Positions 1 through 9,900 of a DNA stretch of 64,000 nucleotides are shown here, one piece after another. The translations under genes were made by a program, and so were the position numbers. The number at the start of each line of letters is the position of its first letter. Within the stretch, counting starts at the first letter, position 1. This DNA is from Terrimonas ginsenosidimutans (GTDB lineage: Bacteria > Bacteroidota > Bacteroidia > Chitinophagales > Chitinophagaceae): contig NZ_JAKLTR010000015.1 of the NCBI RefSeq assembly GCF_022012415.1, forward strand, positions 1-64,000. The letters are read 5' to 3'. The notes beneath the pieces are model-generated. The model saw nothing but the letters and a program-made list of their open reading frames with translations. It was not told the DNA's origin and made no database searches.

Positions 1-40
1 CCCGCCGCCTTCCTTCGGGGCTACTAACTAAACGACATTG
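1..40 (+). repeat. Right-end fragment of dispersed palindromic (MITE-like) element
   Basis: The stretch CTTCGGGG, six bases, then ACTAAACGACATTG (ending at 40) matches the right end of the complete element at 52931-53146 (TTTCGGGGG ... ACTAAACGACATTG). Only this end lies in the window, so the rest would be upstream of base 1. From 41 to the end of the next gene at 179 I see nothing that looks functional. Confidence 0.55.
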
Positions 41-178
41 ACTTTAATATACTCAACTTTCCTGGAGCTGTGCTGATTGACCCATTTACGATTCTGGCGG
101 CTAAAACCAAACCGCGACGGAATGTCTATCCGTAAGCTAAAGTGTCCGATGTATGCCTTGCCGGCAAGCGTTCTGTTG

Positions 179-1150
179 TTATTGAGACCATTCCGTCGGT
201 GTTCTGTCCCAACGATGTGCCTTCAACTCCTGCAGCAAAGAAGAGTTCAACCCCTTTCCATCACTGGCGGCCATGTTGGGTTCTACATTTTTGATGCTTC
301 GCATGCCGGGAATGGTGGTGGCTATATCAGGATTGCTCAATATAAAACGCAATGCCATTTCAGGCATCGTCATTCCCTGCGGAATGACCGGTCTCAAAGC
401 ATCGGCATGATCAACACTCTGGTAAAGATTTTCGGGCACAAAGTAAGTCGACCTCCAGTCGTCAGAGGGAAATGTGGTTTGCCTGGTGAATGTGCCGGTC
501 AATGTTCCTTCATCAAACGGAACACGTGCGATCACTCCGATATTGTTCTCGCGGCAGAGCGGTAAGAGATTGTCTTCGGGGGCCTGGTCGAAAATATTAT
601 AGATCACCTGGATCCCGTCGATCAAACCGGTGCGGATCGTCTCGAGACAGTTATCCGGCTCCCAGCGATTTACACTCAATCCCCATGCCTGCACTTTTCC
701 CTGGCTGGTAAGTTTCGTGATAGCTTCTTTCCATTCATCCTGATCAGCCCAGCTATCTTCCCAAACATGGAATTGCTGAAGGTCGATGGCCTCAACGCCC
801 AGATTTCTAAGACTTTTTTCCGTGTATTCAATAATATAATCAGCGGGGAAAACATCTTTCAGTAAAAAACTTCTCTGAGAGGGCCACTTACGGTTCTTCG
901 GAGGGATCTTTGTTGCAACGTACAGTTTTTTTTCAGGATGCCGGAGAAGGGTTTTATTCAGTATTTCTTCGCTTAATCCGTCACCATAAGCCCAGGCTGT
1001 ATCAAAGAAATTACAGCCAAGTTCAATAGCGCGATCCAGTGCGGCATTCACTTGCTTTTCTTCCGAGCCGGTCCATCCGGCCATTCCCCACATACCATAA
1101 CCCACTTCACTTACCTTCCACCCGGTTCTGCCAAATGTTCTGTATTGCAT
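179..1150 (-). CDS. Aldo/keto reductase
   Basis: A 323-residue NADPH-dependent oxidoreductase of the aldo/keto reductase TIM-barrel family. The expected catalytic tetrad is visible: Asp and Tyr in FFDTAWAYGDG, Lys in VATKIPP and His in LQQFHVWED. The frame is open to 1294, but the extra 48 residues are not family-like. The ATG at 1150 (MQYRTFGRTGWKVSEVGYG) gives the standard start, and TACCTTTA just upstream resembles the Bacteroidota -7 box. It has no signal peptide, so it is cytoplasmic. It is divergent from the S10 peptidase gene. The substrate cannot be told from the sequence. Confidence 0.93.
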   Translation of the reverse strand: MQYRTFGRTGWKVSEVGYGMWGMAGWTGSEEKQVNAALDRAIELGCNFFDTAWAYGDGLSEEILNKTLLRHPEKKLYVATKIPPKNRKWPSQRSFLLKDVFPADYIIEYTEKSLRNLGVEAIDLQQFHVWEDSWADQDEWKEAITKLTSQGKVQAWGLSVNRWEPDNCLETIRTGLIDGIQVIYNIFDQAPEDNLLPLCRENNIGVIARVPFDEGTLTGTFTRQTTFPSDDWRSTYFVPENLYQSVDHADALRPVIPQGMTMPEMALRFILSNPDIATTIPGMRSIKNVEPNMAASDGKGLNSSLLQELKAHRWDRTPTEWSQ

Positions 1151-1363
1151 GTTTGTGTTTTGATAAAGGTACGGAGGAAAGGACGACGGACCGCAAGGAA
1201 CGGACAGCAGATCAGTTGTTATGAACCCTAAGGCAATACTAGATAAAACAGCCATTCGTTCTTTTGACCATGATAACTTATTTCTCATGATCATCTGCTA
1301 TCCATCTTCCCCGGTCCATCCCAAAAATTTCCTATCTTGTCGCTCCAGTTACAACTAACAATT

Positions 1364-2905
1364 ATGAGACAAATTCTTCTTTCCCTTTCTCTTTCCACTC
1401 TCACAGTGGCCGGCGCAATTGCGCAGGCTCCGAGAGGAGGAGGTGGTGCAGGTGATGCACCTGTAAAAAATGATCTGCCCGTTTCGCCAAGCCGGAAGCT
1501 TTTACTTGATTCAGCGATTACGACCAAGCACGAGGTAACGATCAAAGGACAGCGTATTCCTTATACTGCACAGGCAGGATCGATGCCCGTGTGGGACGAA
1601 GAAGGCCGTCCGGCAGCAGGTGTATTCTATACCTATTTTGAGCGTGATGATGTCAGCAACAGGGCAAGCCGCCCATTGGTGATCTCATTCAATGGTGGTC
1701 CGGGTACTGCCTCCGTATGGATGCAGATCGGGTATACAGGGCCACGCTTACTGAACATCGATGACGAAGGATATCCTGTAATGCCCTATGGTTTGAAAGA
1801 TAACCCGCATTCTATCCTCGATGTTGCAGACATCGTTTATGTAGATCCGGTGAATACAGGGTACTCCCGGCCGGCAAGTAAAGATATTCCGACTTCACGC
1901 TTTTTTGGAGTGAATGAAGATATCCGATACCTGGCCGAATGGATCAATACGTTTGTAACCCGCAAAGGCCGTTGGGCATCTCCCAAATTTTTGATCGGTG
2001 AGAGTTATGGCACGACGCGTGTATCAGGTCTCGCTCTTGAATTACAGAGTGCACACTGGATGTATTTCAATGGGGTAATACTCGTATCGCCGACAGAACT
2101 CGGCATCGACCGCAGTGGTCCCGTTGATGCAGCACTAAAGCTTCCTTATTTCGCGGCAACAGCCTGGTATCACAAAAAACTACCGGCAGACCTGCAACAA
2201 AAAAAACTCACCGCAGTCCTTCCTGAAGTGGAAGATTTCACGATCAATGAGCTGCTGCCTGCCCTGTCAAAAGGCGGCTCACTTACAGAAGCACAACGCA
2301 AAACCATTGCTCAGAAAATTGCGCGCTACAGCGGTTTGAAAGAGCAAACGGTGAATGAAAACAACCTGGATGTTTCGACCAACCTGTTCTGGAAAGACCT
2401 CTTACGTGATCAGGGCTATACGGTTGGCCGTCTTGATTCAAGATATAAAGGTATTGATAAACAAAACGGGGGAACGGGTCCTGATTACAATGCAGAACTG
2501 ACATCCTGGCTACAGGCATTCACTCCTGCGATCAATATCTATCTTCGGGATGAACTGAAGTATAAAACGGATCTGAAGTATTACATGTTCGGCCCGGTCC
2601 GTCCATGGAATAATAACGGAGATCGTACGGGCGAAAACCTGCGGCAGGCAATGGCGTCGAACCCTTACCTGCATTTACTGGTTCAATCAGGATACTATGA
2701 TGGCGCTTGTGACTACTTCAATGCAAAGTATAATATGTGGCAGCTTGACCCCAGTGGCCGTTTGAATTCCCGGATGAAATGGGAAGGCTACGAGAGCGGT
2801 CACATGATGTATTTGAGAAAAGTAGACCTGGCTTCGTCAAACGAAAATCTGAGAAAGTTCATAGCAGAAGCAACTCCTGAAAAAGGACAGCCGGCAAAGT
2901 ATTGA
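1364..2905 (+). CDS. S10 family serine carboxypeptidase-like peptidase
   Basis: A 513-residue secreted peptidase. It begins with a signal peptide (MRQILLSLSLSTLTVAGAIAQ), then a Gly-rich linker and an alpha/beta-hydrolase carboxypeptidase domain. SFNGGPGTAS forms the oxyanion region, GESYGTTR carries the nucleophilic Ser, YYDGACDYF carries the likely Asp, and YESGHMMY carries the His. The order and length fit the bacterial S10 family, which removes C-terminal residues from peptides in the periplasm or outside the cell. ATG 1364 is preferred to an upstream TTG at 1337 because it starts the signal peptide. The gene stands alone and is followed by a strong terminator. Confidence 0.93.
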   Translation: MRQILLSLSLSTLTVAGAIAQAPRGGGGAGDAPVKNDLPVSPSRKLLLDSAITTKHEVTIKGQRIPYTAQAGSMPVWDEEGRPAAGVFYTYFERDDVSNRASRPLVISFNGGPGTASVWMQIGYTGPRLLNIDDEGYPVMPYGLKDNPHSILDVADIVYVDPVNTGYSRPASKDIPTSRFFGVNEDIRYLAEWINTFVTRKGRWASPKFLIGESYGTTRVSGLALELQSAHWMYFNGVILVSPTELGIDRSGPVDAALKLPYFAATAWYHKKLPADLQQKKLTAVLPEVEDFTINELLPALSKGGSLTEAQRKTIAQKIARYSGLKEQTVNENNLDVSTNLFWKDLLRDQGYTVGRLDSRYKGIDKQNGGTGPDYNAELTSWLQAFTPAINIYLRDELKYKTDLKYYMFGPVRPWNNNGDRTGENLRQAMASNPYLHLLVQSGYYDGACDYFNAKYNMWQLDPSGRLNSRMKWEGYESGHMMYLRKVDLASSNENLRKFIAEATPEKGQPAKY

Positions 2906-2926
2906 TGCTATTTTTTTTGATAGCAG

Positions 2927-2955
2927 AAACGGGAGCGAATGCTCCCGTTTTTTTT
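2927..2955 (+). terminator. Rho-independent terminator of the S10 peptidase gene
   Basis: AAACGGGAGC, loop GAAT, GCTCCCGTTT forms a perfect 10-bp stem (2927-2950) that runs into a T-tract, 22 nt after the stop codon. Confidence 0.9.
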
Positions 2956-3148
2956 ATTCCCTGTTTCTTTGAAAACTTTATTAATAGTTGCTGGCGGTTG
3001 GCGGATCCGAACAGACACAAAAACAATTTACCCGATCAGCCAGGTCTAATAATCAATTTGCCAGCATCAATGTCCATTCAAAAAATGTCGGCCCCAATCA
3101 CTACGAGCAGGCAGGATCTGTAACAAAATCTGCTGCTACGTTTTCCTG

Positions 3149-5116
3149 TTACTGTATAGTATATTTAACAGCCTCTGTGATCCCTTTCCAGTTATCGGTT
3201 CTGAACGGACCGGCGGGAAATCCTTCTTTATTATATAGATTATCATCGACCGCGTCATCAGCCCAGCCAAACCTAACGGCCACAGGTTGTCTTACGTTCG
3301 GGCTTTTAACGATAACTTTATTGCCTTCGATCGTTGCCGTGGCAAAATAGAACTTCTGGTCGGCACCGGCGATCTCAAAACCTTTTACATAGCCATACTT
3401 ATCTTTTGCCATCAGCCCATTGTCTGCATGAGAAAAAGTAAGCACTACCCGATCGCCTTCTGTTTTGAATGACTGGTATACGGGTCCGCTGAATGCGTTT
3501 CCTTTGTTGTAGGTCTGATTCAATGCGATAGCAGCAAGACGTTTTCCTACATCCTGTTTGTTCTTCGGATGAATATCTTTTGTATCTCCTATGTCTGTAG
3601 TTACAGCCATACCTGTATTGGGAAGCGACAATGTCTGCAATTGCGCTTCGCGAAGTTCGGCCCAGCCACTTCCTTTTTCGCTATCTCCATTGTTCGCGCG
3701 GAAGCTGGCCAGTTGAACGAAATAAAAAGGGAAATCCCCAAGTTTCCATCTTTGTCTCCAATCCGTGATCATGAGGGGGAATGACTTCCGGTACTCATAA
3801 GAACGTCCCGCATTTGTCTCGCCCTGGTACCAGATCGCACCCCGGACCGTGTACGGAATAAGCGGATTGATCATTCCGTTAAACAAAAGTGTTGGATAAC
3901 TATTAGGCGTAACACCAGCCTGCTCCTGGCTGATCTTTTCAATGCGATAAGTCCATTTACCCTTCAGCGGAATAACATTGCTGCCGATCGTCAGTTTCAG
4001 ATCTGCGGCATCTCCATAAATGCCACCACCGCCGCCGCCATCTGTTACACGTACGGCGATCACGTTCTTTCCGGCTGTTAAGATCCCCGCTGGAATTTCG
4101 TAAACACGCTTTGCATTGTATAAAGCAGTGGAGCCGATCAGTTTTCCATTCAGATATGTTTCATCTTTATCATCGATCATTGCGAGTTCGATCACTGCTT
4201 TTTTCCCGGCGTCTTCGGCACTGATCTCGATCGTCTTTCTCAACCAAACGATTCCATCGAGTTCACCGGGCTCCTGTTCTTCCCAGACACCGGGTGCATT
4301 TAACGTGCCCCAGTTATTGTCGTTGAAAGAAGGTTGATTCCAGGTTTTGATCTCCCCGGGATTCGCCGGCCCTCCCTGCAACTTATTCAGCTTAGCCGTT
4401 GCCTGTGTTGCTCTTGCGCGTTGAAGTTCTGTCAGATCGACCTTTGGCATACGGTTGATCATTTCTTTGAATTCAGGGCTGTTTTCATAGGCTTCACGAC
4501 TCGTCCATGTCTCCACCATTGTTCCACCCCAGGTCGTATTGATAAGCCCTACAGGCACTTTCAATTCATTGTACAAATCGCGGGCGAAGAAGTAAGCGAC
4601 AGCAGAAAAAGCAGGAGCGTTAGCAGAATTACACACTTTCCATCCATCACCTTCCACATCAGCTTGTGGCTCGAGAGATACTTTTTTCGGAACGGCAAAC
4701 TGCCTGATCTGAGGATAATTTGCATTTGCAATTTCCTGCTGATAGTTATTGATAAGGCCCCAGCCGCCGATTGGCATTTCCATATTAGACTGACCGGAGC
4801 AGATCCATACTTCCCCTATCAGCACATCATTTACTGTGATGGTATTTTTCCCTTTGACGGTAAGCGTGAAAGGCCCGCCAGCAGACTCGGCCGCAAGTGT
4901 AACAGTCCATTTTCCCGCTTTATCGGTTACCGCTGCTTTTGATTGTTTATTCAGGATTACTGAAACCTTTTCTTTGGGATCAGCCCAACCCCAAACAGTA
5001 ATTGTTTTATCTCTTTGCAGAACCATTCCATCTGTAAATAGCTTTGGAAGTGTCACAGTCGCCTGGGAGATCACTGTGATCAATACTGAAAGTGACAAGC
5101 ATGTAATTTTTTTCAT
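3149..5116 (-). CDS. Sialate O-acetylesterase-type SGNH esterase
   Basis: A 655-residue secreted carbohydrate esterase of the sialic acid 9-O-acetylesterase family. A signal peptide (to about residue 19) is followed by a beta-sandwich and a split SGNH hydrolase. SGQSNMEMP carries the nucleophile Ser110, IWYQGETNAG is the second conserved block, and DIGDTKDIHPKNK carries the likely catalytic Asp/His. A jelly-roll insertion with DDKDETYLNG and a Gly-rich GGGGGGIYGD loop lies between the two halves, as is common in the family. ATG 5116 was chosen over the TTG at 5122. It removes acetyl groups from sugars, in sialic acid or plant glycans such as xylan or pectin; the substrate is uncertain. It is convergent with the S10 gene. 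Confidence 0.92.
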   Translation of the reverse strand: MKKITCLSLSVLITVISQATVTLPKLFTDGMVLQRDKTITVWGWADPKEKVSVILNKQSKAAVTDKAGKWTVTLAAESAGGPFTLTVKGKNTITVNDVLIGEVWICSGQSNMEMPIGGWGLINNYQQEIANANYPQIRQFAVPKKVSLEPQADVEGDGWKVCNSANAPAFSAVAYFFARDLYNELKVPVGLINTTWGGTMVETWTSREAYENSPEFKEMINRMPKVDLTELQRARATQATAKLNKLQGGPANPGEIKTWNQPSFNDNNWGTLNAPGVWEEQEPGELDGIVWLRKTIEISAEDAGKKAVIELAMIDDKDETYLNGKLIGSTALYNAKRVYEIPAGILTAGKNVIAVRVTDGGGGGGIYGDAADLKLTIGSNVIPLKGKWTYRIEKISQEQAGVTPNSYPTLLFNGMINPLIPYTVRGAIWYQGETNAGRSYEYRKSFPLMITDWRQRWKLGDFPFYFVQLASFRANNGDSEKGSGWAELREAQLQTLSLPNTGMAVTTDIGDTKDIHPKNKQDVGKRLAAIALNQTYNKGNAFSGPVYQSFKTEGDRVVLTFSHADNGLMAKDKYGYVKGFEIAGADQKFYFATATIEGNKVIVKSPNVRQPVAVRFGWADDAVDDNLYNKEGFPAGPFRTDNWKGITEAVKYTIQ

Positions 5117-5270
5117 CGTCAAGATTTTAGAATAGGTCGGTTGTAAGCACTTATCTGATCCGCCAATACAAGAAAGGAAAGATACTCATTTTAGTCAAAT
5201 CCGCACAAACCCGGGGGATCGGCCAGTCTGAACATTTCATTAACTTTACTTCTCATCATTTTTCCTGGAT

Positions 5271-5705
5271 ATGTCACAACAAATATTACCCGCCGTTGCC
5301 GCTGCTATCTTTAATAATAAAGGAGAAGTTCTTTTGCAAAGAAGAAAAGATGTTGACCAATGGTGTGTTATCAGCGGTCATGTTGAATTCGGGGAAACCG
5401 TCGAACAGGCGATACTCAGAGAGATCAAAGAAGAGACCGACACCGATGCTCAGATCACGAGGTTCATTGGTGTTTACTCATCGCCTGAATCACAAACCTA
5501 TCATTATACAGGGAGAACGGTCCAGTATATCACCACCTATTTCGAAGCTCATTTAAACGGATGTATCGCAACAGGTTTTTCAAACAATGAAACACATGAA
5601 CTTCGTTTCTTTAAACCAGACGAGATCCCCGGAGAAATGGCACTTATCAATAAAAACTGGCTGACCGATGCCCTGGATAACAACAATACCGTTTTCCTCC
5701 GGTAA
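5271..5705 (+). CDS. Nudix hydrolase
   Basis: A 144-residue single-domain Nudix protein with no signal peptide. The Nudix box spans residues 36-58 (GHVEFGETVEQAILREIKEE): G36, E42, R50, E51, E54 and E55 match GX5EX7REUXEEXGU. Asp57 replaces the late consensus Gly. The family cleaves nucleoside diphosphates linked to another moiety, using Mg2+ held by the Glu residues; the substrate is not predictable. TAACTTTA about 30 nt upstream resembles a -7 box. The deacetylase gene follows after 55 nt on the same strand, so they may be co-transcribed. Confidence 0.92.
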   Translation: MSQQILPAVAAAIFNNKGEVLLQRRKDVDQWCVISGHVEFGETVEQAILREIKEETDTDAQITRFIGVYSSPESQTYHYTGRTVQYITTYFEAHLNGCIATGFSNNETHELRFFKPDEIPGEMALINKNWLTDALDNNNTVFLR

Positions 5706-5760
5706 GGGTATCACTTGATCACACTGATAACGGACCGACAAACTTAAAAGATCAGATACA

Positions 5761-6612
5761 ATGTCTTCAAAAAAAAGCATGCTGCTTGCAGCCACCACTT
5801 TCCTCAGCCTTGCGTTGTTCGCCCAGCAGCCTGCCCGCCTGATCATCCGCGGCGATGACATGGGATTTTCGCACAGCGGTAACCTTGCGCTGATCAAAGC
5901 ATTTAAACAAGGTATCGAACGTTCAGTGGAAGTGATAGTCCCGTCTCCGTGGTTCCCGGAAGCCGTGAAAATGCTTGAAGCAAATCCCGGTATTGACGTG
6001 GGTATACATCTTACACTAAGCAGTGAATGGGAAAACATAAAATGGAGACCAGTATCCATTTGCCCAAGCCTGACTGATTCAGACGGATATTTCCAACCAA
6101 TGATCTGGCCAAATAAAAACTATCCCGGAAGATCGCTTTCTGAAAACAAGTGGACGATCACAGATATCGAAAAAGAATTCCGTGCACAGATAGAACTGGC
6201 GATCCGGAAGATCCCACGGATCAGTCATATTTCCACTCACATGAATTGCGCCGGCATTACACCGGAAGTGAGTGCGCTGGCAAAGAGACTGGCTGAAGAG
6301 TATAACATCGACATTGATCTCAGGGAACTCGGTGTAACTTATGTTGGCTTTGACGGACCGCATAAAACACTTGTTGAAAAGAAGAAGAGTTTTATCAGTA
6401 TGCTGAATAAACTGGAAGCGGGAAAAACATACCTGTTTCTTGAACATCCCGGCTTAAATGATGCAGAGTTGCAGGCGATCTATCATATCGGATATGAGGA
6501 TGTGGCAGCGGACCGACAGGGCGTTACAGACTTATGGACAGATCCCTCAATTATGACCCTGATCAAAAGCAGGAAGATCGAACTGATCTCCTATAGAGAC
6601 TTGAAGAAATAA
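5761..6612 (+). CDS. Secreted YdjC/ChbG-type carbohydrate deacetylase
   Basis: A 283-residue protein with an N-terminal signal peptide (cleavage near LALFAQQ) followed by a YdjC fold. LIIRGDDMGFSHSGN is the family's Asp-Asp metal motif, GIHLTLSSEW gives a metal-site His and ISHISTHMNC the next His motif. E. coli ChbG removes one acetyl group from chitooligosaccharides. The secreted Bacteroidota members are likely to act on N-acetylated sugars in the periplasm. It lies 55 nt after the Nudix gene and is convergent with the propeller regulator. The exact substrate is unknown. Confidence 0.9.
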   Translation: MSSKKSMLLAATTFLSLALFAQQPARLIIRGDDMGFSHSGNLALIKAFKQGIERSVEVIVPSPWFPEAVKMLEANPGIDVGIHLTLSSEWENIKWRPVSICPSLTDSDGYFQPMIWPNKNYPGRSLSENKWTITDIEKEFRAQIELAIRKIPRISHISTHMNCAGITPEVSALAKRLAEEYNIDIDLRELGVTYVGFDGPHKTLVEKKKSFISMLNKLEAGKTYLFLEHPGLNDAELQAIYHIGYEDVAADRQGVTDLWTDPSIMTLIKSRKIELISYRDLKK

Positions 6613-6692
6613 TGTACCATGCAAAGTGGTATTGCCAGGTAAACGCAGCGACGCACGGAGATCTTCGCACCCATCACATCCCTGCGATATTT

Positions 6693-9650
6693 CTACGCCG
6701 GATCGCCCCCGGAACTATTTCCACCAACTTTCTCAAGGTATTCCAGCAAGCTTACCTCATTCGGAAGCTCCAGCTTCTTTCTCAACCGGTACCGGCTGCT
6801 TTCCACTCCTCTGACTGACAGGTTGAGCAGGTCTGCAATTTCCTTAGTGGACAAACTCAATCTAAGGTATGCACACAGCTTCAGGTCTGCCGGGGTCAGG
6901 GAGGGGAACTTTTCTTTAAGTATCTTAAGAAAATCATTGTTCACCCGATCGAAATACACCGTAAATCTTTCCCAATCGTCATCCATTTCCAGCTGATCAT
7001 TGATGACTTTTATGATCCGCCGGACATTCTTTTCTTTCTTATCGTGATCCGCCTCCGATTGCACTTTGATGATCTCATCTTTGATCCTGTTCAGCAATTC
7101 TTTCTTCTGCAAAAGGCTCATTGTATTCGAAGCAAGCTCAGCATGATTATGTTCGATCTCCGCTTCGAGCTTAATATTCTTCAACCGGATGATCTCTTTC
7201 TCATTCATGTCCAACTCATGCTGATGCTTATCCTTCAAACGCTGTTGGGATTCTTTGAATTCCTGCTGTTGTGCTTTTTGCCTGGCGGCTGCCTGCGCAA
7301 TATACTTCCGCTGCTGTCGCTTGTAGAACCAGTATATCGCCGCAATGATCAGTAACGCATATAGAAGATAAGCCAACACCGTTCTGTACCACGGTGGTGA
7401 TACTGTAAAACTGAACCTGTTCATTGCTGACTCAGGAACCCAGCTGCTTTTCGCCTTCACCTCAAACACATAGTCACCCGGAGGCAGATTGGTGTACGAC
7501 CGTTCCGTTTTCCTGGACCAGGGCGAAAACTCCTCTTCATAACCAGCAAGACGATAACTATACTCAACAGTTCCACCATAGAAAGGGGCAGAAAAATCAA
7601 AGTGTACAGAGTTCCACTTATAACTCAACTCCCGCGCAAGTGTGTACGCCTGGGCTGTATTCTGCGTATCGCAATCCATCTGATATCCACCAAACAAAAC
7701 GCTGTCCTTCTGGAAGGAAGAAGTCACTCCCCTCAATAATACACGCAGTTGTTTATGGGAATTGGTGTAACGTTCATAGTCGATATGATAAAGCCCGATA
7801 TAACCTGAAACAAGAATATTGTTCTTATTGATCGGATAAATAAACTCTTCATCATTTCCCAGTACGTGATTATTCAATTCCGGGAAATATACTATAGTGG
7901 GTTTAGCAGGCTGCGACATATCGATCACACCAGGCCTTTTATCCTGGATAAACCAGATATTACCACTCGCATCCTCGCGCAGATAGGAGACATATGCTGA
8001 TGGGAAGAACTGGTTAAAGAAAGACGAGACCGAAAACTTTTTAGTCCTGATATCATATTCATACACCCCCTTTCTCGTAAGAAGCGTCATCTTATTTCGG
8101 ACTTTGAATAAATGATTATGTCCGTCCGATAAAATATGATCGACATCCTTATACGGCGTATTCGTGATGCCTCCGGTGTCGGTGAGATTGATCTTATACA
8201 ATCCCAGATAAGGATGCACGACCCATATTTCATCACCGATCGTTACAGTGTATTTAGCCGATTCAAACAAAGTCTGTTTGAATGTACTGGAAAATCTCCC
8301 ATTTGAGTAATCATACAAATTGATCCCGCTATAGGTACTGCCGATCATTCTTGGGCTGGGCTGCTTCTCTCCTACCGGGTGAAAAGACCAGAAGCCGGTG
8401 GTGGTATCGATCGGAATACATTCATTATTGATCACCCGAAAACATCCGTCATTTTTACCCATTAACAGCTGACCATTCACAACAGAAAGTCCCCACACGA
8501 TGCCGTTGCTATTCCTGACAAGGGAAAAGTCGCCCTTCATCATCCCACTGCCAGCAGCCGGAGAAAGCGGCATGCTGTATAACCCGACATTTGTTCCTAC
8601 AAACAGACGTCCGTCAAAAACCATGGCGCTGTAACCAGGGCTTTTATTTTCGTAATTGGGATTCAGATGATTGATGGCGCTGTTATTGATGATCAGGTCG
8701 ATCCCGTTCTCCAGCCCAAGCCATATATTCTGTTCACGGTCTACAAATGCGTTATTGATCGTATTGGTTTGAAGGCCCTCTTTCTTGGTGATCTGCTGGA
8801 GAATGTTTCCCTTGCTATCGATGATGTAGTACCCTCCAAGCTTTGTTCCGATGATCGTTCTTCCTGTATCGATCGCTGCGGAAGTATGGATCAGATCGCT
8901 GGACATTTTTGTAACAGAAGGATGGTCAAATTTCGAAAAGCTGTTTGCATCCATCAGGTAGATCCCTGTACGTACTGTTGCTACCATTGTCTTATCTGAA
9001 CCATAATCAGATACAGATCTGATGATCATTTTATTTCTCGAGAAATCATAATCGGTTTTATATGGCCGCCATTGTCCGCCGGCAAACATCATCAGGCCAT
9101 TTTCATATTGCTGGGCAAGTAATACGCCACGGCTTGTTCCCAAAAAACGCCAGTCAATGCTTTTAAATGCAAAGATCTTGTTGTTTGTATAGCGGAAGAT
9201 GCGTTTGCTGGACCGGAAGAAAATATCATTCTCATATTTCACCACGTGCCATACATCTGTAAAATCATCCTCACCGGGAGGTATCAGGCCTTTCAAGGAA
9301 CGGTAAGCCATAGAGCCTTTCCCATCGAAATAGAAATAGCCGATCTCCTGCTGACCACCCACATATATTCTATCACCATCAACCAATACAGCGCGGACCA
9401 TACTACGGTTAGGCAATGAATACAATTTCCAGTAAGTACCATCATAAACGAGGAGTCCATCGTTATTGGCAAAATACATCAGGCCATTGCTGCCCTGCGC
9501 CATCACACGGTTCTGCGTGCCTGCGTCATAAGTATTCTTGGTAAAATTGATGATCTCGGGTACAAGTACTGTATTCTGTGAAGATGCACACACAGCAATG
9601 TTCAATAACAGCAGCAGGAGGATTGCTTTGGAAAGCAGCCGCTGTTTCAT
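6693..9650 (-). CDS. Membrane-anchored propeller sensor with Y_Y_Y domain and LuxR-type HTH
   Basis: About 985 residues: signal peptide or anchor (MKQRLLSKAILLLLLLNI), a long periplasmic region with two-component-regulator propeller-type repeats (to about residue 680), and a Y_Y_Y immunoglobulin-like domain (YSYRLAGYEEEFSPWS ... LPPGDYVFEVKA). One transmembrane helix follows (VLAYLLYALLIIAAIYWFYK), then a Gln/Lys-rich coiled coil and a C-terminal LuxR-type helix-turn-helix (LSTKEIADLLNLSVRGVESS). There is no histidine kinase or receiver, so it would be a one-component membrane-bound transcription factor. ATG 9650 is used; in-frame ATGs at 9665 and 9692 are alternatives. It sits just downstream of a susCD operon and is the obvious candidate regulator of it. 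Confidence 0.9.
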   Translation of the reverse strand: MKQRLLSKAILLLLLLNIAVCASSQNTVLVPEIINFTKNTYDAGTQNRVMAQGSNGLMYFANNDGLLVYDGTYWKLYSLPNRSMVRAVLVDGDRIYVGGQQEIGYFYFDGKGSMAYRSLKGLIPPGEDDFTDVWHVVKYENDIFFRSSKRIFRYTNNKIFAFKSIDWRFLGTSRGVLLAQQYENGLMMFAGGQWRPYKTDYDFSRNKMIIRSVSDYGSDKTMVATVRTGIYLMDANSFSKFDHPSVTKMSSDLIHTSAAIDTGRTIIGTKLGGYYIIDSKGNILQQITKKEGLQTNTINNAFVDREQNIWLGLENGIDLIINNSAINHLNPNYENKSPGYSAMVFDGRLFVGTNVGLYSMPLSPAAGSGMMKGDFSLVRNSNGIVWGLSVVNGQLLMGKNDGCFRVINNECIPIDTTTGFWSFHPVGEKQPSPRMIGSTYSGINLYDYSNGRFSSTFKQTLFESAKYTVTIGDEIWVVHPYLGLYKINLTDTGGITNTPYKDVDHILSDGHNHLFKVRNKMTLLTRKGVYEYDIRTKKFSVSSFFNQFFPSAYVSYLREDASGNIWFIQDKRPGVIDMSQPAKPTIVYFPELNNHVLGNDEEFIYPINKNNILVSGYIGLYHIDYERYTNSHKQLRVLLRGVTSSFQKDSVLFGGYQMDCDTQNTAQAYTLARELSYKWNSVHFDFSAPFYGGTVEYSYRLAGYEEEFSPWSRKTERSYTNLPPGDYVFEVKAKSSWVPESAMNRFSFTVSPPWYRTVLAYLLYALLIIAAIYWFYKRQQRKYIAQAAARQKAQQQEFKESQQRLKDKHQHELDMNEKEIIRLKNIKLEAEIEHNHAELASNTMSLLQKKELLNRIKDEIIKVQSEADHDKKEKNVRRIIKVINDQLEMDDDWERFTVYFDRVNNDFLKILKEKFPSLTPADLKLCAYLRLSLSTKEIADLLNLSVRGVESSRYRLRKKLELPNEVSLLEYLEKVGGNSSGGDPA

Positions 9651-9799
9651 TCTCTCATAAAACATATCGTTCAAAAAAAATAGTCGCCTCATTCAGCTTC
9701 TTTGTATATGGCAATACAAATAATAATATAAAAAGATACGGAATGGAATTCATTCCGGAACATTTCAGGGGAATCAGGTGTCGATCAGGGCATGAAGAT

Positions 9800-9833
9800 A
9801 AAAAAACAAAAGCTGCCGCGTAGAAACGCGGCA
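9800..9833 (-). terminator. Terminator of the first susCD operon
   Basis: Read on the minus strand, TGCCGCG, loop TTTCTA, CGCGGCA (9833-9814) is followed by TTTTGTTTTTT. It lies about 70 nt after the SusD stop and separates the operon from the regulator gene. Confidence 0.85.
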
Positions 9834-9900
9834 ACTTGATTTTAACGATTGCTATAACTGCTTACAGATAGATTGTCTTGCAATCATTCCAGGGAAAAAA

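Noticed and set aside
77-565. Open frame of 162 codons on the plus strand
   Set aside because: It lies antisense to the aldo/keto reductase and has no family-like motifs or signal.
4334-4942. Open frame of 202 codons on the plus strand
   Set aside because: Antisense to the sialate-type esterase, whose motifs and signal peptide are complete.
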